Position numbers and translations under genes: made by a program. This document shows positions 43,071-51,253 of a stretch of 51,253 bases of DNA, in pieces. Under the pieces are notes generated by a model. That model did no database searches, had not been told where the DNA came from, and saw only the letters and a list, made by a program, of their open reading frames with translations. Source of the DNA: Prolixibacteraceae bacterium (GTDB taxonomy: Bacteria > Bacteroidota > Bacteroidia > Bacteroidales > Prolixibacteraceae); NCBI GenBank assembly GCA_003457135.1, contig DMSQ01000033.1:1-51253 (forward strand), written 5' to 3'. Position 1 is the first letter of the stretch; each line of letters starts with the position of its first letter.

Positions 43071-43508
43071 TCAAGCAAGCGTATTTAAAAGATCCTCAAA
43101 ATCTTGACTATCATTTTCGGTGGACACATCATCAAGATCATAAGGGCTTTCAACTTTTAAGCCATTAATATTCTCAAAATCTTTATCATTCGTAATTAAG
43201 ATAAGGTCATAATGTAGAGCCGTTGATGCAATTATGGCATCCGGAAGCTTAATTTTTTTGTATAAACGCCGAATCTCAATGGTCTTTGTGACAATATGAT
43301 CATCTAACGGGAAGACATTGGAATAATTTACAAAGTCAATCAAATCTTGTTCTACAAATGAAAAGCAAAGAATTTCGATTTTATTTATGACCGAAATATT
43401 AATTTGATCATCAACAATTTGCGAAAAAATTGCGCGGGCTTTGGCAGGCAATTTATCACCCATAAAATCGAGTATCGCATTTGTGTCTAATAGGTAGCTC
43501 TTTCCCAT
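43071..43508 (-). CDS. PIN-domain toxin (VapC-type)
   Basis: This 145-residue protein has a PIN nuclease domain with the conserved acids D8 in LLDTNAILDF, E45 in INKIEILCF, D90 in KLPDAIIASTA and D108/D110 in ITNDKDFENI. VapC toxins cleave tRNA or rRNA; the target here is unknown. It is longer than many VapCs because of an acidic tail (SPYDLDDVSTENDSQDFEDL). Its gene overlaps the partner antitoxin gene by 22 bp. Confidence 0.88.
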   Translation of the reverse strand: MGKSYLLDTNAILDFMGDKLPAKARAIFSQIVDDQINISVINKIEILCFSFVEQDLIDFVNYSNVFPLDDHIVTKTIEIRRLYKKIKLPDAIIASTALHYDLILITNDKDFENINGLKVESPYDLDDVSTENDSQDFEDLLNTLA

Positions 43509-43705
43509 TCGCTGCGCATTTGGATAAGTTCATTTTGAAGTTCATCCACCCTTTCTTTTGGCAGGCAACCTGCAAACCGATCTGATAGGTTTTGTTTGAC
43601 GGGGGATATATTATTTTCAACAACCCTAAGTATATTCATGCTTTCAAGATTCTGCAGGAAAGACATGGCGATTTCATTTTTTATTTCAACAGTTACTGTT
43701 TTCAT
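43487..43705 (-). CDS. Antitoxin partner of the PIN toxin
   Basis: This 72-residue protein is encoded upstream of and overlapping the PIN gene, the standard order of a type II pair. It begins MKTVTVEIKNEIAMSFLQNLESMN, with a beta-strand then helix, and ends with a charged helix ELQNELIQMRSEWE. It resembles neither AbrB nor Phd clearly. Its -7 box lies at 43737-43744. Confidence 0.78.
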   Translation of the reverse strand: MKTVTVEIKNEIAMSFLQNLESMNILRVVENNISPVKQNLSDRFAGCLPKERVDELQNELIQMRSEWERATY

Positions 43706-43736
43706 ATTTTCCTGAGTATTTCATTTTATTCTTCCA

Positions 43737-43744
43737 CAAATATA
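43737..43744 (-). promoter_or_regulatory. Candidate -7 box for the PIN toxin pair
   Basis: Reading leftward, TATATTTG is a perfect -7 box, with about 25 nt of leader before the antitoxin start. The -33 region is poor. Confidence 0.45.
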
Positions 43745-43803
43745 AGATTCTATATCGGTATTATAAAATACCAGATTCCTAGCCATTTCTCTCATTCCAT
43801 TGA

Positions 43804-46800
43804 TCAAGTGCAGAACACTAAAACAACTTCATTAGCATTATTCATTGAGTTTTTTTCCATCCATTTCCTGGCATTCACAAAAGCCTCCATCCAGGGGGCA
43901 AGCTCATCGAACTTCCGTTCCTGTGGATAATAAGGCCAATGATAAGGTTTGAAAGCCCTTTCCAGGTGTGGCATCATTACCAGATGGCGGCCATCATCCG
44001 AACATAGCGAAGCCACATCGTAATCAGAACCATTGGGGTTTCCCGGATAAGCCGTATTCGAATATTTCATCGGAATCAGGTATGCTGATTCCTCCTGTGG
44101 TAAACTGAATTTTCCTTCTCCGTGAGCCACCCAAATACCAAGTTTCATTCCGGCCATTGACTCCAGCATCACCGATTTGTTTGGAAGGATTTCGACATTT
44201 ACAAAACCAGACTCAAATTTATGCGATTCGTTGTGCAGCATTTTCGGTTTTTCTGCATGGCCGGGGTAAACCAGTCCCAATTCAACCATCAGTTGGCAAC
44301 CGTTGCAGACACCCAGACTTAAAGTGTCTTCGCGCTTGTAGAAATTGTCGAGAGCCAGTTTGGCGGCTTCGTTGTATTTGAAAGCGCCGGCCCATCCTTT
44401 GGCCGATCCCAGCACATCCGAATTGGAGAACCCACCCACAAAAACAATCATGTTCACATCTTCCAGGGTTTCGCGGCCAGCAATCAAGTCGGTCATGTGC
44501 ACATCTTTCACGTCCATTCCGGCCAGGTACATCATGTAAGCCATTTCGCGGTCGCCATTTACACCCTTTTCGCGGATGATGGCAGCTTTGATTCCACTAG
44601 GCTTCCTGCGTTTCAGGTCAATGCCCAAATCAGCAGCTTTTCCGGTGAATCCTTTGAAATCGTATTTCAGCTCATTCTTTTTATAATTCTGAAACCGTTC
44701 CAGCGCCAGTTTTTCTCCTGATTGTTTGCGGTCAAGCAAATACGATGATTTGAACCACAACTCGCGCAGAGAATTTAAATCGAAATTAAATTCATCAGCA
44801 CCATTTTTCAGTGTAAAAACACGGCTTCCTGAAGGTTTTCCAATCAGGATAAATTGAACTCCTGCAGCATTCAGTTTAGCTTCGAAAGCAGCAGCATCAG
44901 CCACCTGAACAACCACACCCGGATTTTCGCTAAATAGCAACTTAACGTTGTCAGCTTCACCAATTCCGCTTAAATCAAGCGTCATTCCTGAATAGTTATC
45001 GGGAAAACACATTTCGAGCAGGGTGGTAATCAAACCTCCGGAAGAAATATCGTGTCCGGCCAGGATATTCCGGTCTTCGATGCAATCCTGAATGGCGTTA
45101 AACGCTGCTGCGAAGTATTTTGAATCGGCAACCGAAGGCGCTTCATTGCCCAATTTATTGATGATTTGTGAGAAAGCGCTTCCGCCCAGACAACGGTTCA
45201 TTTTCGAGAAATCAACAAAATAGATAGAGGTCTCCGGGTTGTTAATCAACACTGGTTCTACCACTTTTTTCACATCCGACACTTCTGCGGAAGCTGAGAT
45301 GATTACAGTACCCGGTGAATAAACCACTCCGTCTTTGTACTTCTGGGTCATGGACATCGAATCCTTTCCGGTTGGAATGTTGATCCCCAGTTCGCAGGCA
45401 AAATCGCTGGCAGCCTTTACAGCCTTGTATATACGGGCATTTTCGCCTTCATTTTTTGCAGGCCACATCCAGTTAGCGCTCAGCGAAACACCTTTCAACT
45501 GATCGGAAAGTGGCGCCCAAACCAGGTTGGTCAGCGATTCGGCAATAGATAGTACCGATCCGGCTTCAGCATCAACCAAAGCCGCTACCGGCGCATGACC
45601 AATAGATGTGGCTAATCCTTTTTCGCCCTGATAATCGAGCGTGATCACGCCCACATTATTCAATGGAAGCTGCAATTGTCCGGCACACTGCTGTTTGGCA
45701 ATTCGTCCGGTAACCGATCGGTCAACCTTATTAGTTAGCCAGTCTTTGCAGGCAACCGCTTCCAGTTGAAGCACATCTTCGAGGTAATCTTCTATTTTAG
45801 ACTGATCGTATTTCAGGTCAGCAAATTTTTCATTTCGGGTGGAATCGGTCAAAACTGTTTTAGGAGGTTTGCCAAACATGTATGAAAGTTGCCAGTCAAT
45901 TGGTTTTTCACCGGTTTTCGAATTCTCAAAAGTAAACTGCATATCTCCGGTTGCTTCTCCAATTACATACATTGGCGCACGTTCTCGATCGGCAATACGC
46001 TGCAAAAGTGGAACATCTTTTTCGTGCATCACCAGCCCCATGCGTTCCTGCGATTCGTTGCCGATAATTTCCTTTTGCGAAAGCGTCGGGTCGCCAACCG
46101 GTAATTTCGAAGTGTCAATTTTTCCTCCGGTTGCTTCCACCAGTTCAGATAAACAGTTTAAATGTCCGCCGGCACCGTGGTCGTGAACAGTTACAATAGG
46201 GTTTTCAGATGATTCAGCCAATGCACGAATGGCATTGTAAACGCGTTTCTGCATTTCAGGATTGGCACGCTGAACAGCATTCAACTCGATGTGATTTTCG
46301 TATTCGCCGGTTGCTACCGACGAAACAGCCCCACCGCCCATTCCAATTCGGTAATTGTCGCCGCCCAAAAGCACCACTTTGTCACCCCTGGTGGGTTCAC
46401 CTTTAAGGCTATCTTTTTTAGCGCCAAAGCCAATACCTCCGGCCAGCATGATTACTTTATCGAATCCATATTTCCGGTCGTTCTCGAAATGTTCGAAAGT
46501 CAGCACCGAACCGGTAATGATTGGTTGCCCGAATTTATTTCCGAAATCGCTTGCGCCATTCGACGCTTTGATCAGAATTTCTTCCGGAGTCTGGTATAGC
46601 CAGTCGCGTTCAGGAAAAGCCCCCCTAAATCCCCCCGCTGGGTGGACATCTGAGTTCGTTTCATTTTTATAAGTATTCTCATTGTTAATTCCAAATTCCC
46701 CCCTGTGGGGGGTGGGGGGGCTGCTGTATCTGGGATAACTTGTCATATAAACCGCAGTTCCGGCAATGGGCAAACTACCCTTTCCGCCAGCCATGCGGTC

Positions 46801-47610
46801 ACGGATTTCGCCACCGGTACCGGTTGCTGCCCCGTTAAAAGGTTCGACAGTTGTCGGGAAATTATGTGTTTCGGCTTTTAATGAAAGTACAGTTTCGATG
46901 TCGGTTATTTCAAAAAAATCAGGTTTGTCCTGCGTTTTTGGGGCAAATTGCTCTACAACCGGACCTTGAACAAACGAGCAATTATCTTTGTATGCCGAAA
47001 TAATCTTATTGTAGTTTTCCTTCGATGTCTTTTTAATTAATTGAAAGAGCGACATTTCTTGTTCAACGCCGTCAATAATAAAGGTGCCGTTGAAGATTTT
47101 ATGCCGGCAATGTTCAGAGTTCACCTGCGAAAAACCAAAAACTTCGCCATCGGTCAATTTCCGGCCCAATTTTTCGGAAACTGAATTCAAATACTCAATT
47201 TCATCTTCGCTTAAGGCTAAACCTTCCTGCTCGTTATATGCTGATATATCAGCAATTTCCATAATAGGTTCAGGCTTTTTATTGATTGTAAATATCGTTT
47301 GATCAAGGTTATGGTATAAAGCTTTCAGCATCGGATCGAATCCTGCAGCTTGATCTGCCACCTGAATATATTCTTCAATGCGCTGAATTCCCTGAATTCC
47401 CATGTTTTGGGTAATTTCAACTGCATTGGTACTCCAGGGGGTCAGCATTTCTTTTCGGGGACCGACAAACCATCCGTTTAAAATTTCATCTCTGAGCTTT
47501 TCAGCCTCGCCAAACAGCCAGATTAATTTGGAAATATCTTCCTGATCAAGGTTTTGTACAGAATGTAAAGCAATAATAGTGTTTGGTGGAGTTCTAAAGA
47601 ATAGAATCAT
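43804..47610 (-). CDS. purL: Phosphoribosylformylglycinamidine synthase with in-frame insertion
   Basis: This 1268-residue large-type PurL makes FGAM from FGAR, ATP and glutamine in purine synthesis. It contains the N-terminal region, the linker, two AIRS-like synthetase halves (SLKAETHNFPTTVEPFNGAA; ASNGASDFGNKFGQP; GAGGHLNCLSEL; PTGKDSMSMTQKYKDG; ISSGGLITTLLEM) and a C-terminal glutaminase (VFVGGFSNSDVLGSAKGW; LGVCNGCQLM with the catalytic Cys). Codons 297-331 are encoded by an inserted repeat element (46618-46722) lying between TSYPRYS and FPERDWLYQTPEE. The reading frame stays open, so the gene is probably functional. It is monocistronic by position. Confidence 0.95.
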   Translation of the reverse strand: MILFFRTPPNTIIALHSVQNLDQEDISKLIWLFGEAEKLRDEILNGWFVGPRKEMLTPWSTNAVEITQNMGIQGIQRIEEYIQVADQAAGFDPMLKALYHNLDQTIFTINKKPEPIMEIADISAYNEQEGLALSEDEIEYLNSVSEKLGRKLTDGEVFGFSQVNSEHCRHKIFNGTFIIDGVEQEMSLFQLIKKTSKENYNKIISAYKDNCSFVQGPVVEQFAPKTQDKPDFFEITDIETVLSLKAETHNFPTTVEPFNGAATGTGGEIRDRMAGGKGSLPIAGTAVYMTSYPRYSSPPTPHRGEFGINNENTYKNETNSDVHPAGGFRGAFPERDWLYQTPEEILIKASNGASDFGNKFGQPIITGSVLTFEHFENDRKYGFDKVIMLAGGIGFGAKKDSLKGEPTRGDKVVLLGGDNYRIGMGGGAVSSVATGEYENHIELNAVQRANPEMQKRVYNAIRALAESSENPIVTVHDHGAGGHLNCLSELVEATGGKIDTSKLPVGDPTLSQKEIIGNESQERMGLVMHEKDVPLLQRIADRERAPMYVIGEATGDMQFTFENSKTGEKPIDWQLSYMFGKPPKTVLTDSTRNEKFADLKYDQSKIEDYLEDVLQLEAVACKDWLTNKVDRSVTGRIAKQQCAGQLQLPLNNVGVITLDYQGEKGLATSIGHAPVAALVDAEAGSVLSIAESLTNLVWAPLSDQLKGVSLSANWMWPAKNEGENARIYKAVKAASDFACELGINIPTGKDSMSMTQKYKDGVVYSPGTVIISASAEVSDVKKVVEPVLINNPETSIYFVDFSKMNRCLGGSAFSQIINKLGNEAPSVADSKYFAAAFNAIQDCIEDRNILAGHDISSGGLITTLLEMCFPDNYSGMTLDLSGIGEADNVKLLFSENPGVVVQVADAAAFEAKLNAAGVQFILIGKPSGSRVFTLKNGADEFNFDLNSLRELWFKSSYLLDRKQSGEKLALERFQNYKKNELKYDFKGFTGKAADLGIDLKRRKPSGIKAAIIREKGVNGDREMAYMMYLAGMDVKDVHMTDLIAGRETLEDVNMIVFVGGFSNSDVLGSAKGWAGAFKYNEAAKLALDNFYKREDTLSLGVCNGCQLMVELGLVYPGHAEKPKMLHNESHKFESGFVNVEILPNKSVMLESMAGMKLGIWVAHGEGKFSLPQEESAYLIPMKYSNTAYPGNPNGSDYDVASLCSDDGRHLVMMPHLERAFKPYHWPYYPQERKFDELAPWMEAFVNARKWMEKNSMNNANEVVLVFCT
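46618..46722. repeat. 105-bp GC-run-bounded repeat inserted in purL
   Basis: The element starts AGCCCCCCTAAATCCCCCC and ends GGGGGGTGGGGGGGCT, so the outer 8 bases form an inverted terminal repeat. Inside the right end CCCCCC-TGT-GGGGGG makes a hairpin, and a weaker hairpin lies at the left end. It is exactly 35 codons, has no stop in the purL frame, and its base composition is unlike the surrounding gene. It resembles the C/G-run intergenic repeats common in Bacteroidota. Confidence 0.8.
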
Positions 47611-47643
47611 TTTGGATTATTTAATAAAAGCTATCAACTGCGG

Positions 47644-47651
47644 CAAAGATA
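47644..47651 (-). promoter_or_regulatory. Candidate -7 box for purL
   Basis: Reading leftward, TATCTTTG fits the -7 consensus, 34 bp before the purL start. No convincing -33 box and no recognisable purine riboswitch are present in the 205-bp divergent region. Confidence 0.45.
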
Positions 47652-47752
47652 AGGATTTCAGGATTAAAGCAATTATAATGGCATTTCTTAACACAAATTT
47701 TACAAAATCTTTGTTTTATGCAGATACGGTTTAAATAGGATTTATATGAAGA

Positions 47753-47780
47753 TTGAGTGGAAAATTAATATCTATATTTG
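47753..47780 (+). promoter_or_regulatory. Promoter of the CoA-transferase-epimerase unit
   Basis: TTG (47753-47755), a 17-bp spacer and TATATTTG (47773-47780) form a plausible promoter with a perfect -7 box. The leader would be about 30 nt. Confidence 0.55.
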
Positions 47781-47815
47781 CCAGCTTTCAAAGTAAAAAT
47801 ATTTAAAATCTTATC

Positions 47816-49132
47816 ATGAAACCGATCAAATATGTATCCCCTCAAGAGGCAGTAAAAATTATTAAATCAGGTGACAGGGTCCATTTGAGCTCGGTAGCTG
47901 TTACCCCGCACACCCTGATCCGGCCCATGGTTGAGCGGGGACGGAATGATGAACTCTATGGCGTTAAAATACAGCACATCCATGTTGAAGGTAACATCGA
48001 GTATGCTAATCAGGAGTTTGAAGGTATTTTCGAAACGGAACAATTTTTTGTTGGCGGAAACCTGCGCAAGCAAACACAAGCTGGATATGCGGACTACATC
48101 CCGGTTTTTTTGAGCGAAACTCAGAAATTAATGCGCGAAGGATATCTTCATGTCAATGTAGCGATGATCATGGTTTCTCCTCCCGACAAACATGGCTTTG
48201 TGTCGCTCGGTACATCGGTTGATGCAACTTTGGCTGCTGTTGAATGCGCAGATGTGGTGATTGCAGCGGTGAACCCCAATGTGCCCCGTTGCTGGGGCGA
48301 TGCCATGATTCATGTTGACCAGATTGACATTTTTGTGGAAGACGACATCAAACTTTATACCCATAGCTTTGATCCTCTGACCGAAGAAGAAATACAGCTA
48401 GGTAAAAATGTTGCCGCATTAATTGACGACGGAGCCTGTTTGCAAATGGGCATCGGCGGCATTCCCAATGCGGTACTTGCTCAGTTGGGCAACCACAAAG
48501 ACCTTGGCGTACATACCGAAATGTTCTCCGATGGCATTCTTCCTCTGGTCGAAAAAGGTATTGTGACCGGCAAATATAAAAACATTGACCGGGGCAAAAT
48601 GGTCGCATCTTTCCTGATGGGGACACAGGAATTGTACGATTTCGTTGATGATAATCCACGGGTGGCCATGATGGATGTGGCTCACACCAACAATGTTGCC
48701 GTTATCCGTAAACTCGACAAGGTTACAGCAATCAACTCAGCTCTGGCCATTGACCTTACAGGTCAGGTTTGTGCAGATTCAATCGGTATCAAACATTATT
48801 CCGGTGTAGGTGGTCAAATCGACTTTATTCGTGGTGCCGGTCATTCAAAAGGAGGAAAACCAATTATCGCATTACCATCGGTAACTGTAAAAGGTGTTTC
48901 AAAAATTTGCCCAACCCTGATTGAAGGTTCTGGTGTTGTGAGTACTCGAGCCAACATTCATTGGGTTGTTACCGAGTACGGGGCAGTCAACCTTTACGGA
49001 AAAACCATGCAGGAAAGAGCAAGATTGCTTACATCAATTGCCCATCCCGCACACCGGGAACCATTAGAGAGAGCAGCTTTTGAGCGATTTGGTTCACATT
49101 TTCATTTTGTAAAAGACAGTAGCAGATTCTAA
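47816..49132 (+). CDS. Acetyl-CoA hydrolase/transferase-family CoA-transferase
   Basis: This 438-residue protein belongs to the family that includes 4-hydroxybutyrate, succinate and acetate CoA-transferases. The catalytic glutamate, which forms the CoA-thioester intermediate, is Glu235 in HTEMFSDGI. The CoA-binding glycine motifs are GIGGIPNAVL and SGVGGQIDFIRGA. Methylmalonyl-CoA epimerase is encoded 19 bp downstream, so moving CoA between propionyl-CoA and succinate (or acetate) in the succinate-propionate pathway is the most likely role. The exact acyl specificity cannot be read from the sequence. Confidence 0.88.
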   Translation: MKPIKYVSPQEAVKIIKSGDRVHLSSVAVTPHTLIRPMVERGRNDELYGVKIQHIHVEGNIEYANQEFEGIFETEQFFVGGNLRKQTQAGYADYIPVFLSETQKLMREGYLHVNVAMIMVSPPDKHGFVSLGTSVDATLAAVECADVVIAAVNPNVPRCWGDAMIHVDQIDIFVEDDIKLYTHSFDPLTEEEIQLGKNVAALIDDGACLQMGIGGIPNAVLAQLGNHKDLGVHTEMFSDGILPLVEKGIVTGKYKNIDRGKMVASFLMGTQELYDFVDDNPRVAMMDVAHTNNVAVIRKLDKVTAINSALAIDLTGQVCADSIGIKHYSGVGGQIDFIRGAGHSKGGKPIIALPSVTVKGVSKICPTLIEGSGVVSTRANIHWVVTEYGAVNLYGKTMQERARLLTSIAHPAHREPLERAAFERFGSHFHFVKDSSRF

Positions 49133-49151
49133 AATTAAATACTTAACTATC

Positions 49152-49556
49152 ATGGAAATTACACATATTGAACACATTGGAATTGCTGTCAACAACCTGG
49201 ATGAAGCAATTGCTTATTATGAAAATGTTTTAGGCCTGAAATGTTATGCCATTGAAGATATTACCGACCAGAAAGTAAAAACAGCCTTCTTTAAGGTTGG
49301 CCAGACCAAAATCGAACTTCTTGAATCAACTGATCCGGAAGGCCCGGTCGGTAAGTTTCTTGAAAAGAAAGGACCAGGGGTACACCATCTGGCTTTTGCT
49401 GTGGATAATGTGAACGAAGCGTTGAATGATGTTGCCTCTAAAGGAGTTCAACTGATTGACAAAACCAGCCGTAAAGGCGCTGAGGGACTGAATATCGGAT
49501 TCCTTCATCCAAAATCAACATTGGGTGTTTTGACCGAACTTTGTTCTTTAAAATGA
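49152..49556 (+). CDS. mce: Methylmalonyl-CoA epimerase
   Basis: This 134-residue VOC-fold metalloenzyme interconverts the (R) and (S) forms of methylmalonyl-CoA. Metal ligands are visible as H8 in IEHIGIAV, Glu55 in TKIELLEST, H78/H79 in GVHHLAFAV and Glu129 near the end in VLTELC. It lies 19 bp after the CoA-transferase gene, supporting operation in propionate formation or use with methylmalonyl-CoA mutase, which is not in this window. Confidence 0.93.
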   Translation: MEITHIEHIGIAVNNLDEAIAYYENVLGLKCYAIEDITDQKVKTAFFKVGQTKIELLESTDPEGPVGKFLEKKGPGVHHLAFAVDNVNEALNDVASKGVQLIDKTSRKGAEGLNIGFLHPKSTLGVLTELCSLK

Positions 49557-49651
49557 TCAGGTTATCAATCCAGTCAACCGATAAATAATTTCACTCTTCT
49601 GCCAGGATTACCGGCAGACGAAACATGATAAACAGATGTACTGTGGAAAAA

Positions 49652-50815
49652 TTACCAAACCAGGGTTCGGGCGTCTTCAGTTACGATTTCTGCTTTTTGT
49701 GCCGGAAGAGTGAAAAACACCTGAGTTCCTTCACCAGGAATACTATCGATCCAAATTTTACCTTCACTTTTTTCGATAAAATCTTTACATAGTTTCAGGC
49801 CAAGTCCCCTGCCGCTTTCATCATCTGGTCCAATCGCTGAATAATAAAAGTCGGAATTCAGAATTTTATCAATTTCACCCTGAGTCATCCCTTTGCCGGT
49901 ATCGGAAACGCAGATATTGACGGTTTGATCGTTCATCCACGAATTGAAGGTAATAGTGCCGCCCTCTGGAGTATATTTGATGGCATTCGAAAACAGGTTT
50001 CTGATAACTGTCTTTATCATGTGAAGGTCGGCAAAAACCACATGCTCAGGCTCAATGTTAATGGAGAGCTTAATGTTCTTGCTGGTAAAACCAGCCTGAT
50101 AAAGGTTAACAATGCTAACTACCGCCTCTTTAAGTCTAAGGTTTTCGGGAATATTTGCCAGCTTACCGCTTTCGGATGTTGTCCAGGTAGTCAGGTTTTC
50201 GAGCAGCGAAAATACCTCATCGGTGTTGCGCAACAATTCATTAACTGTTTTTTTATACTGGTCGCCTTTGGTAGGGTCTATGATTCCTTTCGACATATAT
50301 TCAAGCACCATTTTGACATTGCCGATGGGATTTCGCAAATCGTGTCCGATGATCGAATACAGCCGGTCTTTCACTTTATTCAATCTCATCAGTGTCACGG
50401 TAGTTTCAAAAAGCTGGTCGCGGGTCAATTTAAACTCAAAATGGGTTTTTATGCGAAGCATGATTTCCTCTTTACGGAAAGGTTTCGTGATATAATCTAC
50501 CCCTCCGGCCTCGTAACCTTTAATGATAAATTCAATTTCGTCGGCTGCTGTGATAAAAAGAATCGGAATATCCTTGAAATAGTCATCTTCTTTTAAGATG
50601 CGGCATACTTCGAATCCGCTAAGATCGGGCATTACCACGTCAAGTAAAATCATATCTGGCCGAACTTTCCTGGCCATTTCAATAGCCAGCTTTCCGCAGT
50701 CGGCATAATAAAGCCGATAATCCTGATATTTGAACATACTTCGCATCACCATCAGGTTCATCTGGTTATCATCTACTGCCAGTATCGATAGCCTTTCAGT
50801 TTTTGGATTATTCAT
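49652..50815 (-). CDS. Response regulator-histidine kinase fusion
   Basis: This 387-residue soluble protein has an N-terminal receiver domain (acidic pair VDDNQMN, phospho-acceptor Asp59 in ILLDVVMPD, Lys in ITKPFRKEE), then a HisKA domain with His158 in IIGHDLRNPI, and an HATPase domain (NLFSNAIKYTPEGG, VSDTGKGM, GRGLGLKLCKD). It has no membrane segment, so it probably works as a cytosolic phosphorelay node fed by another kinase. The receiver-first order is the reverse of typical hybrid kinases. It converges on mce and its output partner is not encoded nearby. Confidence 0.92.
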   Translation of the reverse strand: MNNPKTERLSILAVDDNQMNLMVMRSMFKYQDYRLYYADCGKLAIEMARKVRPDMILLDVVMPDLSGFEVCRILKEDDYFKDIPILFITAADEIEFIIKGYEAGGVDYITKPFRKEEIMLRIKTHFEFKLTRDQLFETTVTLMRLNKVKDRLYSIIGHDLRNPIGNVKMVLEYMSKGIIDPTKGDQYKKTVNELLRNTDEVFSLLENLTTWTTSESGKLANIPENLRLKEAVVSIVNLYQAGFTSKNIKLSINIEPEHVVFADLHMIKTVIRNLFSNAIKYTPEGGTITFNSWMNDQTVNICVSDTGKGMTQGEIDKILNSDFYYSAIGPDDESGRGLGLKLCKDFIEKSEGKIWIDSIPGEGTQVFFTLPAQKAEIVTEDARTLVW

Positions 50816-51018
50816 TATATATTCATTTAACAGCCCTTAAAACCTATTAAAATTGAGGAAACTAATCTTGTTTGATATAGTAAAGGAAACGAAAAAAAAT
50901 GATAAACGGACCAATTCCTTCAGACGAAAATCAGGATTTACCGACATTATTTCATTGTAGCAAATGCTGATCGAAGAAATGCTCCCTGCGTGCCGAAGGC
51001 AGTTAGAAGGAGTATTGT

Positions 51019-51253
51019 CAGGGAAATCGCTTTTAAAACAATGGTGAATTATTTGGCGAATTGAATACAATTTGTTATCTTTATGATTAATTGTTGGGTT
51101 AGCGTTAAAAAAATGGCTAATCTAAACGCACAAAAGTCTATTTATCAAAATGTTTTCGAAGATTATTTTTCAGCCTTGCAAGATCCACGTAGAATAACCA
51201 AAGGACATTTCTATTATCCTCTTAATGAGATACTATTCCTTGTCATATCTGCC
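51019..51253 (+). mobile_element. Left end of an ISAs1-like insertion sequence (cut by window edge)
   Basis: A terminal CAGGGAAATC sequence at 51019 is the expected type of start for ISAs1-family inverted repeats, and a transposase gene begins 94 bp inside it. The right end lies beyond the window, so target duplication and completeness cannot be judged. Confidence 0.6.
51113..51253 (+). CDS. ISAs1-like transposase, N-terminus only
   Basis: The first 47 residues are visible. They contain VFEDYFSALQDPRR, a spaced HFYYPLNEILFLVIS block and a short acidic start, matching the DDE_Tnp_1-associated N-terminal region of ISAs1 transposases (pattern F..L.DPR...G...YPL..IL.L). The catalytic DDE domain lies beyond the window. 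The start ATG is 51113. A TATCTTTA element at 51077-51084 may be its -7 box. Confidence 0.75.
   Translation, partial: MANLNAQKSIYQNVFEDYFSALQDPRRITKGHFYYPLNEILFLVISA

Noticed and set aside
49598..49618. Hairpin TCTGCC/GGCAGA after mce as a terminator
   Set aside because: A 6-bp stem with no T-run on either strand is not enough to call a terminator.
50837..51070. 77-codon leftward ORF before the insertion sequence
   Set aside because: It crosses the predicted IS boundary at 51019, has no domain, and has no promoter.

Overview
The window looks like a chromosome segment from a member of the Bacteroidota, most likely a Bacteroidales/Marinilabiliales-type organism. The case rests on sequence features. 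Many genes are preceded by the Bacteroidota -7 box TAnnTTTG, sometimes with a TTTG -33 box about 20 bp upstream. Shine-Dalgarno sequences are weak. Several families are largely restricted to this phylum (DUF4924, DUF5606, WbqC-like), and the 5'-nucleotidase is split in two. Most of the window is housekeeping chromosome with short operons. No rRNA, prophage or CRISPR array was seen.

Layout. 162-6343: a sugar-nucleotidyltransferase, a Cof-type HAD phosphatase, dapB-lepB, a small barrel-like envelope protein, a LapA-like membrane protein and a WbqC-like protein. 6522-6876: a tRNA-Ser/tRNA-Pro transcription unit with promoter and terminator. 7317-10643: leftward lnt and the two halves of a 5'-nucleotidase. 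10748-12192: an amidase and a DCC-family protein. 12189-17037: a leftward housekeeping block (DUF4924, S4 protein, pth, rplY, prs, engB, manA). 17167-20599: udk, a PolB-like exonuclease and a TPR-histidine kinase. 20620-24660: a DJ-1 protein, a lone ECF sigma factor, a TonB-dependent receptor and a DUF5606 protein. 24694-32841: a DnaQ-like exonuclease, an OmpA protein with calcium-binding repeats, argS, a YoeB-type toxin-antitoxin pair and uvrB with two upstream phosphatase/nuclease genes. 32955-34925: a small membrane protein, nhaD, and an unlisted 37-residue membrane microprotein directly upstream of nhaD.

35071-42383 is the most accessory-looking part. It holds an OmpR/histidine-kinase pair, a DUF389 membrane protein, a GpgS-like glycosyltransferase fused to a SerB-like HAD phosphatase, a decayed copy of the 3' end of the kinase gene, a membrane-anchored coiled-coil protein and an OmpA lipoprotein. 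With nhaD next door, it reads as an osmotic or envelope-stress neighbourhood in which the DUF389/glycosyltransferase genes sit between a direct duplication of kinase sequence.

42433-51253: a DedA protein, a PIN-domain toxin-antitoxin pair, purL, a CoA-transferase with methylmalonyl-CoA epimerase (succinate/propionate metabolism), a response-regulator/kinase fusion, and the start of an ISAs1-like insertion sequence cut by the window edge. purL carries an exactly 105-bp, GC-run-bounded repeat element inserted in frame.

The observations most worth following are the in-frame repeat inside purL, the glycosyltransferase-phosphatase fusion paired with DUF389, the kinase remnant with a 184-nt deletion between GGAA repeats, and the nhaD-linked microprotein.
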